Source of the DNA: SMWC01 sp045561055
GTDB lineage: Bacteria > Pseudomonadota > Gammaproteobacteria > Steroidobacterales > Rariloculaceae
DNA: 64,000 nucleotides
Reading direction: 5' to 3'
NCBI GenBank assembly: GCA_045561055.1
Contig: JBJKYL010000017.1
Coordinates: 1 to 64,000, forward strand
Shown here: positions 1 through 7,766 of the stretch, one piece after another
Layout: each line of letters begins with the position of its first letter
Position numbering within the stretch: the first letter of the stretch is position 1
The notes under the pieces: model-generated
What the model was told of the DNA's origin: nothing
The model's database searches: none
The model's input: only the letters and a program-made list of their open reading frames with translations
Position numbers and translations under genes: made by a program

Positions 1-1
1 C

Positions 2-160
2 GGTGACGTCGTGATGGAGCCGGGTGATGTTTATGTTGCAGAGGCCTATGCGGAACACCAGGTCGAAGCATTAGAGGATAGTTTCACGGTGGAGGCTTTT
101 GGGGCCGGAAGGGTAATCAATGCCGCGTTAGACGGCTTAGGGCAGGAGACAACTCATTGA
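2..160 (+). CDS. Cupin-type protein, C-terminal fragment cut by the window edge
   Basis: An open frame runs from the first bases to TGA at 158-160 and gives the last 52 residues of a protein. The visible piece has the cupin second-motif character (a MEPGDVYV turn followed by an alternating beta pattern and a single His in AEHQVEAL), which suggests a small metal-binding or ligand-binding beta-barrel protein. The start and most of the domain lie outside the window, so substrate and function cannot be stated. It reads toward the convergent mtnP gene; the 141 bases between them hold no gene I can support. Confidence 0.55.
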   Translation, partial: GDVVMEPGDVYVAEAYAEHQVEALEDSFTVEAFGAGRVINAALDGLGQETTH

Positions 161-301
161 GAAACGCGCTAACGTGCTGAAGTCCGACTCACTGCGTTAC
201 GCGTGTCAGTACTCAGAAGAGTATCTGCTCTGACCTAATCCTCTATTTCCCATTAGTTAGAGGGATCTGTTTTTCTACTAAATCGGTAGCACGTCCTGTT
301 C

Positions 302-1156
302 TTATGAAGAATTAAATTTTGTAGTCTTAATTAAATCTAAAAAACTTTGATCGTTATCAACAGAAGTCGTTATTACAATATCAGATACGTCTGAACTACA
401 ATGGCTACAACTTTTTTCATTCATGTTAGTTAATGCTGACAAAGATTTTATTAGTGTATGAGCATTAGAAGTATTGGCCTTCATCACTTTATAGATTGCC
501 TCAATTGATACATCGTCGTGTTCCGGGTGCCAACAATCATAGTCAGTAACCATTGCCAACGATGCATAACAAATACCTGCTTCTCTAGCTAATTTGGCTT
601 CAGGCATATTAGTCATTCCTATAACATCGCAACCCCATGATCTATATAGAAGTGATTCTGCTCTAGTACTAAACTGCGGTCCCTCAATACATAGATATGT
701 TCCCTTGTTGGAGTGACCAAACTTATTTTTTTCTAAGGCCGTGATTATAGAATTTGAAAGAGCTCTACAAACAGGGTCACCAAATGGGACATGGGCAACA
801 CAACCACCTTGGAAAAAAGTGCTCTTCCTTTTAAAGGTCCTATCTATATATTGATCTATAACAATAAACTTGCCTGGCTCATGCTCTTCTTTCAGGCTTC
901 CAACAGCAGAGATAGAAACAATCTTATCTACGCCTATTCTCTTAAGACCTTCTATATTGGCCCTATAATTTATTTCAGATGGGTTGAGTTGATGGTTTAA
1001 GCCATGTCTCGGTAAAAAGGCAAATTCTAAGTTGCCAATAGAACCTATAACAGCCGGAGCTGAAGGCGCACCATATATTGATTCAAGGAGAACTGTTGTT
1101 TTCTGATCAAGCTCGTCTATTTCATATAAACCACTACCGCCAATGACTCCGATCAT
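302..1156 (-). CDS. mtnP: S-methyl-5'-thioadenosine phosphorylase
   Basis: Phosphorolysis of methylthioadenosine to adenine and 5-methylthioribose-1-phosphate, the first step of methionine salvage after polyamine synthesis. Visible: the N-terminal IGVIGGSGLY phosphate loop, the FLPRHGLNHQLNP motif followed by NYRAN, the GPQFSTRAE stretch, and MTNMPEAKLAREAGICYA followed by VTDYDCW. The two Asp of TDYD are the residues that favour 6-aminopurines over 6-oxopurines in this family, so an MTA rather than an inosine or guanosine enzyme is likely. Its length of 284 residues is normal; the last 35 or so residues form a divergent tail. The gene is visibly richer in A/T at third positions than its neighbours, which may point to transfer. 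No other salvage gene (mtnA, mtnB and so on) is adjacent. The 13-nt gap to the PrdB-like gene upstream suggests co-transcription. Confidence 0.9.
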   Translation of the reverse strand: MIGVIGGSGLYEIDELDQKTTVLLESIYGAPSAPAVIGSIGNLEFAFLPRHGLNHQLNPSEINYRANIEGLKRIGVDKIVSISAVGSLKEEHEPGKFIVIDQYIDRTFKRKSTFFQGGCVAHVPFGDPVCRALSNSIITALEKNKFGHSNKGTYLCIEGPQFSTRAESLLYRSWGCDVIGMTNMPEAKLAREAGICYASLAMVTDYDCWHPEHDDVSIEAIYKVMKANTSNAHTLIKSLSALTNMNEKSCSHCSSDVSDIVITTSVDNDQSFLDLIKTTKFNSS

Positions 1157-1169
1157 ATGATCTCCTACG

Positions 1170-1967
1170 CTACTTCGCGTCTTTGTCGATGGCGCCGAAC
1201 TCCGTTGCTTTCTCGATCAGCGTGAGCATGCGCCGTAGCGTCTCCTTCTGACCTCCGACGTCATGGGGGCGCCCGACTGTCGCGCCGATGTTCAGCCGCC
1301 GAATGACCTGGCGCGGGGGGCGTGCGGGGCTACTGAGCCCGGGCATCACCGATACCAGAGCCGCCGCGATCCCGCCGAACTCGAGGCCCCGAGCAACCAG
1401 ACTCACGGTCTGGTGGCACACGGGTCACGAAGGGACCAGGAGTGCGGCTTCGACCCCATCCGAGCGGAAGCGGTCGACTATCTGGGGAATCGTTTCCTCG
1501 ATTAGCGGTTTGAGGTTCGTGATCAAGCCCATCATGGCGAGGGTGTCGTTTGCGATGGAGCCGATCTCTCCGTTATCGACCATCTCGCGCAGCCGGTCGA
1601 GCGGGAGGTTGGCGTTGTAGTCTTCCTCGGCAAAGCGGTGGTCGTAGCCCCTATGGTCGATACGGAGTTTCGATCGATCCGCGTCGAGCGGGACCAGGCG
1701 CACCTCGGGGGCTATCGCGCTGAAGTCTGGCTTCCCCGTGAACGGTTCGTGTTGTCCCTGTATGGAGTACCCGCCCGTTGTTAGCAATCCCACACAAGCC
1801 TGCGACAACGGCTTGCCGAGTCGGACAAAGGGTTCTCCTTCCGTTGTGAACCAGGGGTAGCTGCGCATGGCCTCTTTGCCCTTACCCTGCTCCATGAGGG
1901 GCTGGGCCTGCTCGCACCACGCCTCGTATTTCGGAACCCAACTCGTGAGAACACCCTTGTCGCTCAT
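1170..1967 (-). CDS. PrdB/GrdB-like reductase with in-frame TGA: candidate selenoprotein
   Basis: Two in-phase open stretches are separated only by TGA at 1425-1427. Read through, they give one 265-residue protein: residues 1-180, then position 181 (UGA), then P182-V183-C184-H185-Q186-T187. The flanks (GVEAALLVPS before; PVCHQTVSLVARGLE, then PPR and VGRPHD after) match the glycine/sarcosine/betaine/D-proline reductase selenoprotein B family, in which this very position is Sec or Cys. The result is a UxxC redox motif. A hairpin of bacterial SECIS geometry follows the UGA. The ATG at 1967 has a GGAG nine bases upstream. The substrate is unknown; members in aerobic bacteria are uncharacterised oxidoreductases and need not reduce proline or glycine. 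The alternative is a nonsense mutation (Cys TGC/TGT to TGA), since other genes in the window are broken. No selA, selB, selC or selD is in the window. Confidence 0.72.
1388..1427 (-). promoter_or_regulatory. Candidate bacterial SECIS element after the in-frame UGA
   Basis: In the mRNA, UGA (1427-1425) is followed by a 10-nt spacer and a perfect 7-bp stem, ACCAGAC (1414-1408) with GUCUGGU (1402-1396), closing a 5-nt CGUGA loop (1407-1403). The loop starts 17 nt after the UGA and carries G as its second base. Known bacterial SECIS elements have a short stem-loop with a G in the first loop positions at roughly this distance. A lower helix CCCG (1424-1421) with CGGG (1391-1388) is also possible. 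The bases also encode the conserved CHQTVSLV, so part of the structure may be a by-product of coding. Confidence 0.6.
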
Positions 1968-2099
1968 TCTCGATGCTCCATTAGCCTCGGCTGATTATAT
2001 AGAATTCCCCGGCCATGAGATCAAACCGCTTAATTGCCTACTGTCCGTAGATTCGGGGTAGGAAACTCATGAATTAATAATAGAGAGTAGATGGGCTCA

Positions 2100-2477
2100 T
2101 CATTCAATAATCTCTAACGACTCCAGCTCTAATAACATCCGGCGAATCTTATCGCGACCAAGACTACCGGATATTCGGATGTAGTCACCGACCTCAATTG
2201 TTTCTCGCGTCCAGTTTGAACGCATCATGCTGATCAGGTTCGAAGTTTCGATATCCCATAACTCAGTTTCGCCGGAATCGTTCATTACTTCGATGTAGTA
2301 ATGAACATGAGGATTGGCCCAGAAGACCTCTACAACGACCCCCTCGATCGTACCAATGTTAGAGATGTCGTAGTTTGCGGCTATAGCATGGTGCGCCTGC
2401 GCGACGTGCACGGCGAAAACGAGGCCTGTTGTCAAGATCAGTAGAAGCCTCATTCTGTTCAACATATATTTTCTCAT
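2100..2477 (-). CDS. Exported DUF6152 family protein
   Basis: A 125-residue secreted protein of unknown function. A hydrophobic signal peptide ends near AQA just before the paired His (AHHAIAANYD) typical of the family. Then come the WANPHVHYYIEV strand-turn-strand, LWDIETSN, WTRETIEVGDYIRISG and a closing RDK segment, which together mark DUF6152. The His and Asn-Pro-His residues could bind metal, but that is a guess. Three Met codons (2477, 2462, 2453) could be the start; none has a strong ribosome binding site, and all give an export signal. It lies 25 nt downstream of the 2503-3522 gene on the same strand, so the two are probably co-transcribed. Confidence 0.75.
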   Translation of the reverse strand: MRKYMLNRMRLLLILTTGLVFAVHVAQAHHAIAANYDISNIGTIEGVVVEVFWANPHVHYYIEVMNDSGETELWDIETSNLISMMRSNWTRETIEVGDYIRISGSLGRDKIRRMLLELESLEIIE

Positions 2478-2502
2478 TGAAAAGTAGGAATTTCAGGTTT
2501 TC

Positions 2503-3522
2503 CTATAACCGATTCTGCGAGCGTCCCCAATATTCTTCAAGACGATCTTCTAGTGACAGGCTACGGTAGAATGGATGGGGATCACAAGAGTATGCATTGA
2601 TATAAGTGTCATCGGATTGTCTCGGCCGGACCTGATACATCTCGACTGGTCGATTATAGTTAACGGGGTCGTCTAGGCTCAACTCGATATGCAGTTGGTC
2701 TTCAGCGTCGAGAGACCAACGCTCCGTCACGATCGCAGCGGGCGAAATAGGCATTCCGGATGCGTCCCAGACCGATTTCTTTAGCCCGCGCGTCTCGATT
2801 ACGAGCGTCGAACCATCCCAACGACCAGTTGAATACCCCATAGCTAGCCAGGCATCCTCAATGCCTTCAGGGAATTCGCGGTTATCCATATAGATGCGCC
2901 GCACCTCATGAAGATCTTCGTGTAACACAATGATACGTCCTTCGCGCGTTACCACCTCGATATTGAATGGCCCGTGCGACATTCGGATCAGACCATCCGA
3001 AACACAACGTAGTATTGGGTCGTCGATGGTACGATCGTAAAGCTCGTCGGCCTCTTTGCCTGCTTCCGTTAAATCGAATGTGGCTTTACTCAAGATGGCA
3101 GGTTGCCCCCAGATTCCCGTGAAATCGACCGGATTCGGCGGCAGCGCAATGCTGTTACGTACGACGCGCGTCGCTCGCCAGGTACCGCGACCTTCTTCTT
3201 CCTCCGTCACCGTCCCCTCTATGACTCCATTTTGGAGTTCGCCTTCCAGGATGCTGATATGTAGCTCGTCCGGAAGGTCAGTCCAGTCGAAATCGAACTT
3301 GATGTGGTTGTCATCGAGCAATAACAAGTTCACGGGGCCACCATCAATGTAGATGGCGAGATCGTCGCCCGCGTCTTCGAAAACGAGGTTACCATAGGCA
3401 GGTCTTCCGTAACGGTTATCGGTTTCCAACCAAATTAACCACTCGCCAAGAAAAATATCCGCTTGGGCAAACGAGACCCCTGGCAGCAATAACAGGAAAA
3501 CAATTAGTATCGATCGGTTCAA
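2503..3522 (-). CDS. Secreted protein of unknown function with a domain shared with DUF6152 fusion proteins
   Basis: A 339-residue protein with a clear signal peptide (MNRSILIVFLLLLPGVSFAQ). Residues 20-120 form a beta-rich segment with an acidic EEEEGRGTWRATR element. The second half starts near PPNPVDFTGIWGQP and contains RCVSDGLIRMSHGPFNIE, GYSTGRWDGSTLVIETRG and YSCDPHPFYR. The same layout (C-G, then a 'GYS.G.W....LVV.T' motif, then a final Cys) is in the C-terminal half of the gene at 16576-17577, where it is fused to a DUF6152 domain. The function is not known. Location beside a DUF6152 gene supports a shared periplasmic or extracellular role. Confidence 0.65.
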   Translation of the reverse strand: MNRSILIVFLLLLPGVSFAQADIFLGEWLIWLETDNRYGRPAYGNLVFEDAGDDLAIYIDGGPVNLLLLDDNHIKFDFDWTDLPDELHISILEGELQNGVIEGTVTEEEEGRGTWRATRVVRNSIALPPNPVDFTGIWGQPAILSKATFDLTEAGKEADELYDRTIDDPILRCVSDGLIRMSHGPFNIEVVTREGRIIVLHEDLHEVRRIYMDNREFPEGIEDAWLAMGYSTGRWDGSTLVIETRGLKKSVWDASGMPISPAAIVTERWSLDAEDQLHIELSLDDPVNYNRPVEMYQVRPRQSDDTYINAYSCDPHPFYRSLSLEDRLEEYWGRSQNRL

Positions 3523-3625
3523 ATTTATGTCTCCATCAGAAATACTATCGGGTTGCTAACGTATTTCATAGCCTAGTCCTAGAATTAATTGTCTACCATC
3601 CTACAATGATGCGTATTCGTAATTA

Positions 3626-3949
3626 GCAATACCAAATTCAGTTGCGCTAAACTTCTCCGATGAGGAAATAAAACTTGTCGGTACGGTTCGTGACGTTCGA
3701 TGGGTAAATCCGCATGCGTCGTTCGAATTCGATGTTGATAACGATGGTGGTACGGTCAGCAGATGGATTGTAGAATTGTTTGCTGTGGTAGCACTCCAAT
3801 GGCGCGGATTCAATTTCGATGCAATCCAGGATTGATCACAGATAGAAATGACAGCAAGATTGGGCTACCGTGAGCATACATTGCTATTCACTGGTGCTGT
3901 ACTTCAGGATGGTACAGTCGTTACGCGTACTGGTGCGCCGCGTGAGTAA
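3626..3949 (+). pseudogene. Decayed DUF6152 gene: no start, in-frame TGA
   Basis: An open frame begins after a TAA without any start codon or signal peptide. It encodes a recognisable DUF6152 body: EIKLVGTVRDVRWVNPHASF, then FEFDVDNDGG, SRWIVEL and QWRGFNFDAIQD. A TGA at 3833-3835 stands where the family has the Gly of 'GD'. After it the same frame continues through QIEMTARLGYREHTLLFTG and ends at TAA 3947-3949. The missing 5' end plus the nonsense codon at a Gly position mark a pseudogene, not a recoding event. It lies about 50 nt before an intact NHL-protein gene, with another intact DUF6152 gene after that, so it may be a relic of the same operon. Confidence 0.75.
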
Positions 3950-4002
3950 AATTTTAATTACGAGTAGTACCTTCGACACCCGCATTCAAAAAGGAGATAG
4001 TG

Positions 4003-5268
4003 ATGATCAAGAGTAAAGCCTTAACCGTGATCGCAGGGCTGTGTGGCATCTTGGCGTATACCGCTGGGTCTATAGGAGTCGCGCAGGTCGTGGAGGGTCA
4101 AGCGGTCGATGCGAATGGAGCTCCCCAGTACCATGTTGATCCATTCTGGCCCAAGCCGCTACCGAATCAGTGGAGCATGCAGCAGGTCACTGGCCTTTAC
4201 GTCGATCATATGGAGCATATCTGGTTCATTAACCGGGGAAGAGCCGCTCTACCAATCGAACTAGCGGGGGAACTCGGGCCGGGGGCAGCGCTGTGCTGCG
4301 TGCGCGGGCCGGAAATAATCGAGCTTGATCAGGAAGGTAATGTTCTGAACGCCTGGGGAGGCCCTGGCTACCATCCGCTTTGGCCGGAATACCTTCAGAC
4401 AGTGATTCCTGATAGCGAAGGTTTCGTCTGGATTGCCGGTGAGGCGGCGCAGGACAGCATCCTGAAATTCACTCGCGAGGGGGAGTTTGTTTGGGACTTT
4501 GGTCGTAGGCCACCGAAACTTGGTACAGAAGCCGATTATCGAACGCGTGACCCGCAAGAGAATAACCAGAACGTTGATGAAATTGTGAACGTGGGGCGCT
4601 TTCAGCTCGATGAGGTGGACAACGAGCTCTATATCATTGACCAAAAGCGCGTTACCGTTTACGACGCTTCGACGGGCGATTTTAAACGTGGTTGGGGCGG
4701 CCACGGGATGCCGTTGAGCGAGATCACTAACGAGCCGATTGCCGGATACGAATGGACAGGTGAACCACCGCCAGAAGAAAGAAATTTTGCGCCGACCCTG
4801 CACTTCATCGAGATCTCGAATGACCGGCGCGTCTACATCGGAGAGCGCGGTCAGAACCGGATTCAGGTGTTCACCACGGAAGGGGAGTGGTTACAGGACA
4901 TTTATGTCTCGCCAAATACGCCGGCGCAACGAGGCTTGTGCGCCGGTATGTTCGAACGTCCGGCATCTCCTATGCCGGTTGGAACCTTCTACGCCTCGAT
5001 CTGCGGTAGCATGTACAAGATGATTATTTCCAAAGATCCGGAACAGAAGTATCTGTTCGTGGCAGACGCACATAACGACGTCGTTTGGTCGGTTGACCGT
5101 CTAGGCGGAGAGACGCTCGGTTATTTTGGCAGAAATGGGCGTCTTGCTGGTCAGTTTCACTTTGCAAACGCGATCGGCATCGACACGTTCGGGAACATAT
5201 TCGTGGGTGAGGTCGACAATGCTAAGCGGATACAGAAATTTGCCCCGGTTATGATGGGCGTTCCCTAG
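4003..5268 (+). CDS. Secreted NHL-repeat beta-propeller protein
   Basis: A protein of about 420 residues with an N-terminal export signal (MIKSKALTVIAGLCGILAYTAG). It then has repeated propeller-blade strands: VTGLYVDHMEHIWFI, EIIELDQEGNVLNAWGG, DSEGFVWIAGE, ILKFTREGEFVWDFG, RIQVFTTEGEWLQDI and AIGIDTFGNIFVGEV, plus KRIQKF at the end. Such NHL or 6-bladed propellers serve as binding scaffolds or as hydrolase/lyase folds; the catalytic role here is unknown. Four Cys (LCCVRG, RGLCAG, SICGS) could form disulfides. I place the start at ATG 4003 because AAGGAG at 3991-3996 is six bases away; GTG at 4000 would be only three bases from it. DUF6152 genes flank it on both sides. Confidence 0.8.
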   Translation: MIKSKALTVIAGLCGILAYTAGSIGVAQVVEGQAVDANGAPQYHVDPFWPKPLPNQWSMQQVTGLYVDHMEHIWFINRGRAALPIELAGELGPGAALCCVRGPEIIELDQEGNVLNAWGGPGYHPLWPEYLQTVIPDSEGFVWIAGEAAQDSILKFTREGEFVWDFGRRPPKLGTEADYRTRDPQENNQNVDEIVNVGRFQLDEVDNELYIIDQKRVTVYDASTGDFKRGWGGHGMPLSEITNEPIAGYEWTGEPPPEERNFAPTLHFIEISNDRRVYIGERGQNRIQVFTTEGEWLQDIYVSPNTPAQRGLCAGMFERPASPMPVGTFYASICGSMYKMIISKDPEQKYLFVADAHNDVVWSVDRLGGETLGYFGRNGRLAGQFHFANAIGIDTFGNIFVGEVDNAKRIQKFAPVMMGVP

Positions 5269-5346
5269 CTGCCTAACGAAGTTACACAGGGACTACTTTG
5301 CAGCCTGGTTGGTTTGAAGCGAAGATGATGAGGGAGTGATTTTTCA

Positions 5347-5811
5347 ATGAATTTTAAACTGACTATGTTTGTTTTTTTCTGGCTAATAGCCACAGGATAT
5401 GCGTCTGCCCATCACTCTTTTGCTCCGTACGACATCCGTAATCCTATTGAAATGTCGGGTGTTACCGAAGACTTTGTATTCAGGCGTCCTCATCCTATGT
5501 TGACTGTTTTGGACAGTGAAAACGTGGAGTGGGAAATAGAGGTGCCTTTAAGATTCTGGAACCGTGCTGGCATCGCGCAAGACGCGATCAAACCAGGCGA
5601 TGAACTCGTCGTACTTGGATGGCCCGCTCGTGATGGGTCTCCAGAGATGGCGATGAGCGGTTTCGAATTAAATGGGATGTTCTACAACGTACACGAAAGA
5701 GTAGGTCAAAGATCTGCTAACGAAGCCGCCGATGCTATAGAGAGTGGCGAATCGCTTGAATCCGTCCTAGAACGATTTTCCGAATCAGAACGATTGCCCG
5801 AGTCAGAATAA
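5347..5811 (+). CDS. Exported DUF6152 family protein
   Basis: A 154-residue protein. The signal peptide (FKLTMFVFFWLIATGYASA) ends directly before HHSFAPYD, the family's paired-His motif. The core follows: IEMSGVTEDFVFRRPHPMLTV, WEIEVPLRFWNRAGI, IKPGDELVVLGWPARDGSPEM. The NPH triplet of the paralogue at 2100-2477 is RPHP here. A Ser/Glu-rich tail of about 40 residues (SGESLESVLERFSESE) is unlike the paralogue. GAGGGAG precedes the ATG. It follows the NHL gene on the same strand after 78 nt, probably in one transcript, and ends 14 nt from the convergent MBL hydrolase gene. The molecular role is unknown. Confidence 0.75.
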   Translation: MNFKLTMFVFFWLIATGYASAHHSFAPYDIRNPIEMSGVTEDFVFRRPHPMLTVLDSENVEWEIEVPLRFWNRAGIAQDAIKPGDELVVLGWPARDGSPEMAMSGFELNGMFYNVHERVGQRSANEAADAIESGESLESVLERFSESERLPESE

Positions 5812-5825
5812 ACTGTGACAAGGTA

Positions 5826-7496
5826 CTACTGATCTGCGGTATCACAGGGCACCATTCCAATTGCCCCGCCAGAAATCACCGTCTCGCAAAGCCTAGCCCC
5901 GTCGCCCATGGCTTCGATAAAGTCCGAATAGGGCACGGGTGGGCCGTGTGATGGTGCGACCACCTCAATATCTAACGACATCCGCTGGATTTGGTTGAAG
6001 AAACTTTGCATGGAGGGTGTTGGTTCGGCTGGTGGTGGTTCGTGCGTGTCGAAGAGGTCTGCCTGAAAGGCGATTTTTTCCTTAGGCAGATACGCCATTA
6101 GCATCCCGGTGGCATGTTCGAGGGGTTGTACGTAGTAGACGCGCAGAAGACGTTCGTTGTCGGTAATCACGAAGTTTTCGTTGATTGCTTCGTAGTTGTA
6201 CCCTTCGGCTAGCTCAGTTGGTGGCCACAGCGACGTAATATCAGGCTCGACGCCTTGAGTTCGGTAGTTCAATACGTCCCGGTTTAGCATCTCGATATTC
6301 TTTCGGTGCGTGACAATCGTGGAACCAATATGCAAGTAGGTACGAAGTCCGCCAATGTGGTCGAAATGAACGTGTGAGTTGATTACCCATCTAATCGGCT
6401 TGTTTGGTACGATCTTCACAACCTCTTCAATGACCGCTAGGCTACGTTTTTCATTGATTGGCGCGTCAAACACTGCAACCCAATCGTTAAACTCAACCAT
6501 ATAGCTATTCGCGGGACCACCTCCCAGTAGATAGACGCCCTCGGCCATCCTTTCGACAGCCACGACCTCTGGATCTGGTCTTGGCGACGGTTGAAGGTTC
6601 GTAGGTACCGGAACTGAATCTGGACAGACGTTTGTTTGCACGTCCGGGAAGATACCTCCGTAGGCGTTATGGCCGGTACTCTCACTAGCGAACTGCCAAT
6701 TGTCGTCCCAACCTTGATGTGAATGCCAGTTGGTTGGCCATTTTATGTCGCCGAACTGTTGCTGGTTGGTGGACTCTTGCTCGATGTTGAAATCGCCGAG
6801 TGCTGGTTCGTGAACCATCACGTGGATACGTTGAATTTGGTTCTGCGGGTTGATAGTGGCATCCACGCGGTACTTACCCAGCATCATGATTGACACGACG
6901 TGCATTTTCGTGAGGTTAACGACATTCCCATCTCGTCCCATCTCAATTTGCTCCCAGCGCCAGAAGGCCTTGGGGTTTGCGTCTGGCATACGGGCCGCTT
7001 TTAGAAAACCCGGCGGATTCAGCCAGATGTCCAGTTGCCACCGTTCTGTGTCTTCAACCGTAGCAGCCACTGGCGGTCCATCACCATCAATCGCCCATCC
7101 GATGTCACCGTTAACGACAAATGTTTGACGAGTCTGCCTTTGAGTAGGCGTGCCGCCCATCCAGCCGAGGCCGTATTTCCAAGAAGCAGGGTTGAGGCCT
7201 GGTTCCCGATCGAAGGTTTCTATACTCGTTGCCGTTTGCCAGTTAATAGTTCGTGTGTAGTTAGTTATTGGGATACGCTCCCAATCTATGTTGACGGCAT
7301 TTTCATAGGTTTGTCCGACAGCACCGCTGTAGCCGGTGCCTGAAAATGTGACGCATTGGAAATTTTCTTCGCCAATTTCTTCGGACGCTGCCGCTAGCAG
7401 CGGCATTGGGTCGACGAAACCGGGTGGAAACTGTTGCGCTAACGCCGGAACGCCCGGAAGCAGAAACAGTACAGGCAGGGCCCAGAGCTTCTTCAT
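5826..7496 (-). CDS. Secreted metallo-beta-lactamase-fold hydrolase with long N-terminal domain
   Basis: A protein of about 556 residues. The start is set at ATG 7496 because GGAGGT lies seven bases upstream, and the product then begins with a proper signal peptide (MKKLWALPVLFLLPGVPALAQ). An earlier ATG at 7535 would add 13 residues ahead of it. Residues 25-310 form a substrate-specific or structural region (many Trp, NINWERIPITNY). The last 240 residues are an MBL domain: VAVFDAPINE, the metal motif HVHFDHIGG, later HAT in PLEHATGM, AFQADLFD and APSHGPP. The likely role is hydrolysis of an ester, lactam or thioester-type bond outside the cytoplasm; the substrate is unknown. It is convergent with the DUF6152 gene, a pairing that suggests a common exported pathway. 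Confidence 0.8.
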   Translation of the reverse strand: MKKLWALPVLFLLPGVPALAQQFPPGFVDPMPLLAAASEEIGEENFQCVTFSGTGYSGAVGQTYENAVNIDWERIPITNYTRTINWQTATSIETFDREPGLNPASWKYGLGWMGGTPTQRQTRQTFVVNGDIGWAIDGDGPPVAATVEDTERWQLDIWLNPPGFLKAARMPDANPKAFWRWEQIEMGRDGNVVNLTKMHVVSIMMLGKYRVDATINPQNQIQRIHVMVHEPALGDFNIEQESTNQQQFGDIKWPTNWHSHQGWDDNWQFASESTGHNAYGGIFPDVQTNVCPDSVPVPTNLQPSPRPDPEVVAVERMAEGVYLLGGGPANSYMVEFNDWVAVFDAPINEKRSLAVIEEVVKIVPNKPIRWVINSHVHFDHIGGLRTYLHIGSTIVTHRKNIEMLNRDVLNYRTQGVEPDITSLWPPTELAEGYNYEAINENFVITDNERLLRVYYVQPLEHATGMLMAYLPKEKIAFQADLFDTHEPPPAEPTPSMQSFFNQIQRMSLDIEVVAPSHGPPVPYSDFIEAMGDGARLCETVISGGAIGMVPCDTADQ

Positions 7497-7597
7497 AATG
7501 TTACCTCCACGGAAACTTTTTATTATTGTAGCCAACCCGCCGAGCGGGACGGGCCGCTAGCTATAATCTTAACGCAGTTTTGAATGCGCGTAGGAGT

Positions 7598-7766
7598 ATG
7601 GGTATATTGGAAGAAAGGAAAACCCTGTGGGAAATTCTTGGCAAAGGAACTTAGAGTTTGTTAGAGAAGTTACATACTGATGAGTTTGCGTGGTTTTTAA
7701 AAAAGTCTATAGAAATAGCTGATAGCTGACTTTGAGAACATTAACGATGACATTCGGTTCCTCATA
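7598..7766 (+). pseudogene. Coding relic upstream of the 171-residue ORF
   Basis: From ATG 7598 (or TTG 7607) one frame reads 18 codons (MGILEERKTLWEILGKGT), hits TAG at 7652-7654, and continues as SLLEKLHTDEFAWFLKKS then IEIAD up to TGA 7727. At 7715-7729 the 7-bp unit ATAGCTG is duplicated in tandem. Removing one copy would join IEIAD to the frame DFENINDDIRFLIM, which runs straight into the downstream gene at 7767. This suggests that the downstream ORF is the surviving part of a longer gene, broken by a nonsense codon and a slippage duplication. The evidence is coding character only; I do not recognise the upstream part. Confidence 0.4.

Noticed and set aside
1263..1620. Plus-strand open frames opposite the PrdB-like gene
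   Set aside because: They are antisense shadows in GC-rich DNA with no family similarity; the minus-strand frame shows conserved motifs on both sides of the TGA.
3833..3835. TGA in the DUF6152 relic as another selenocysteine codon
   Set aside because: The family has Gly, not Cys, at this position, the gene lacks a start and I see no SECIS-like hairpin at the proper distance.
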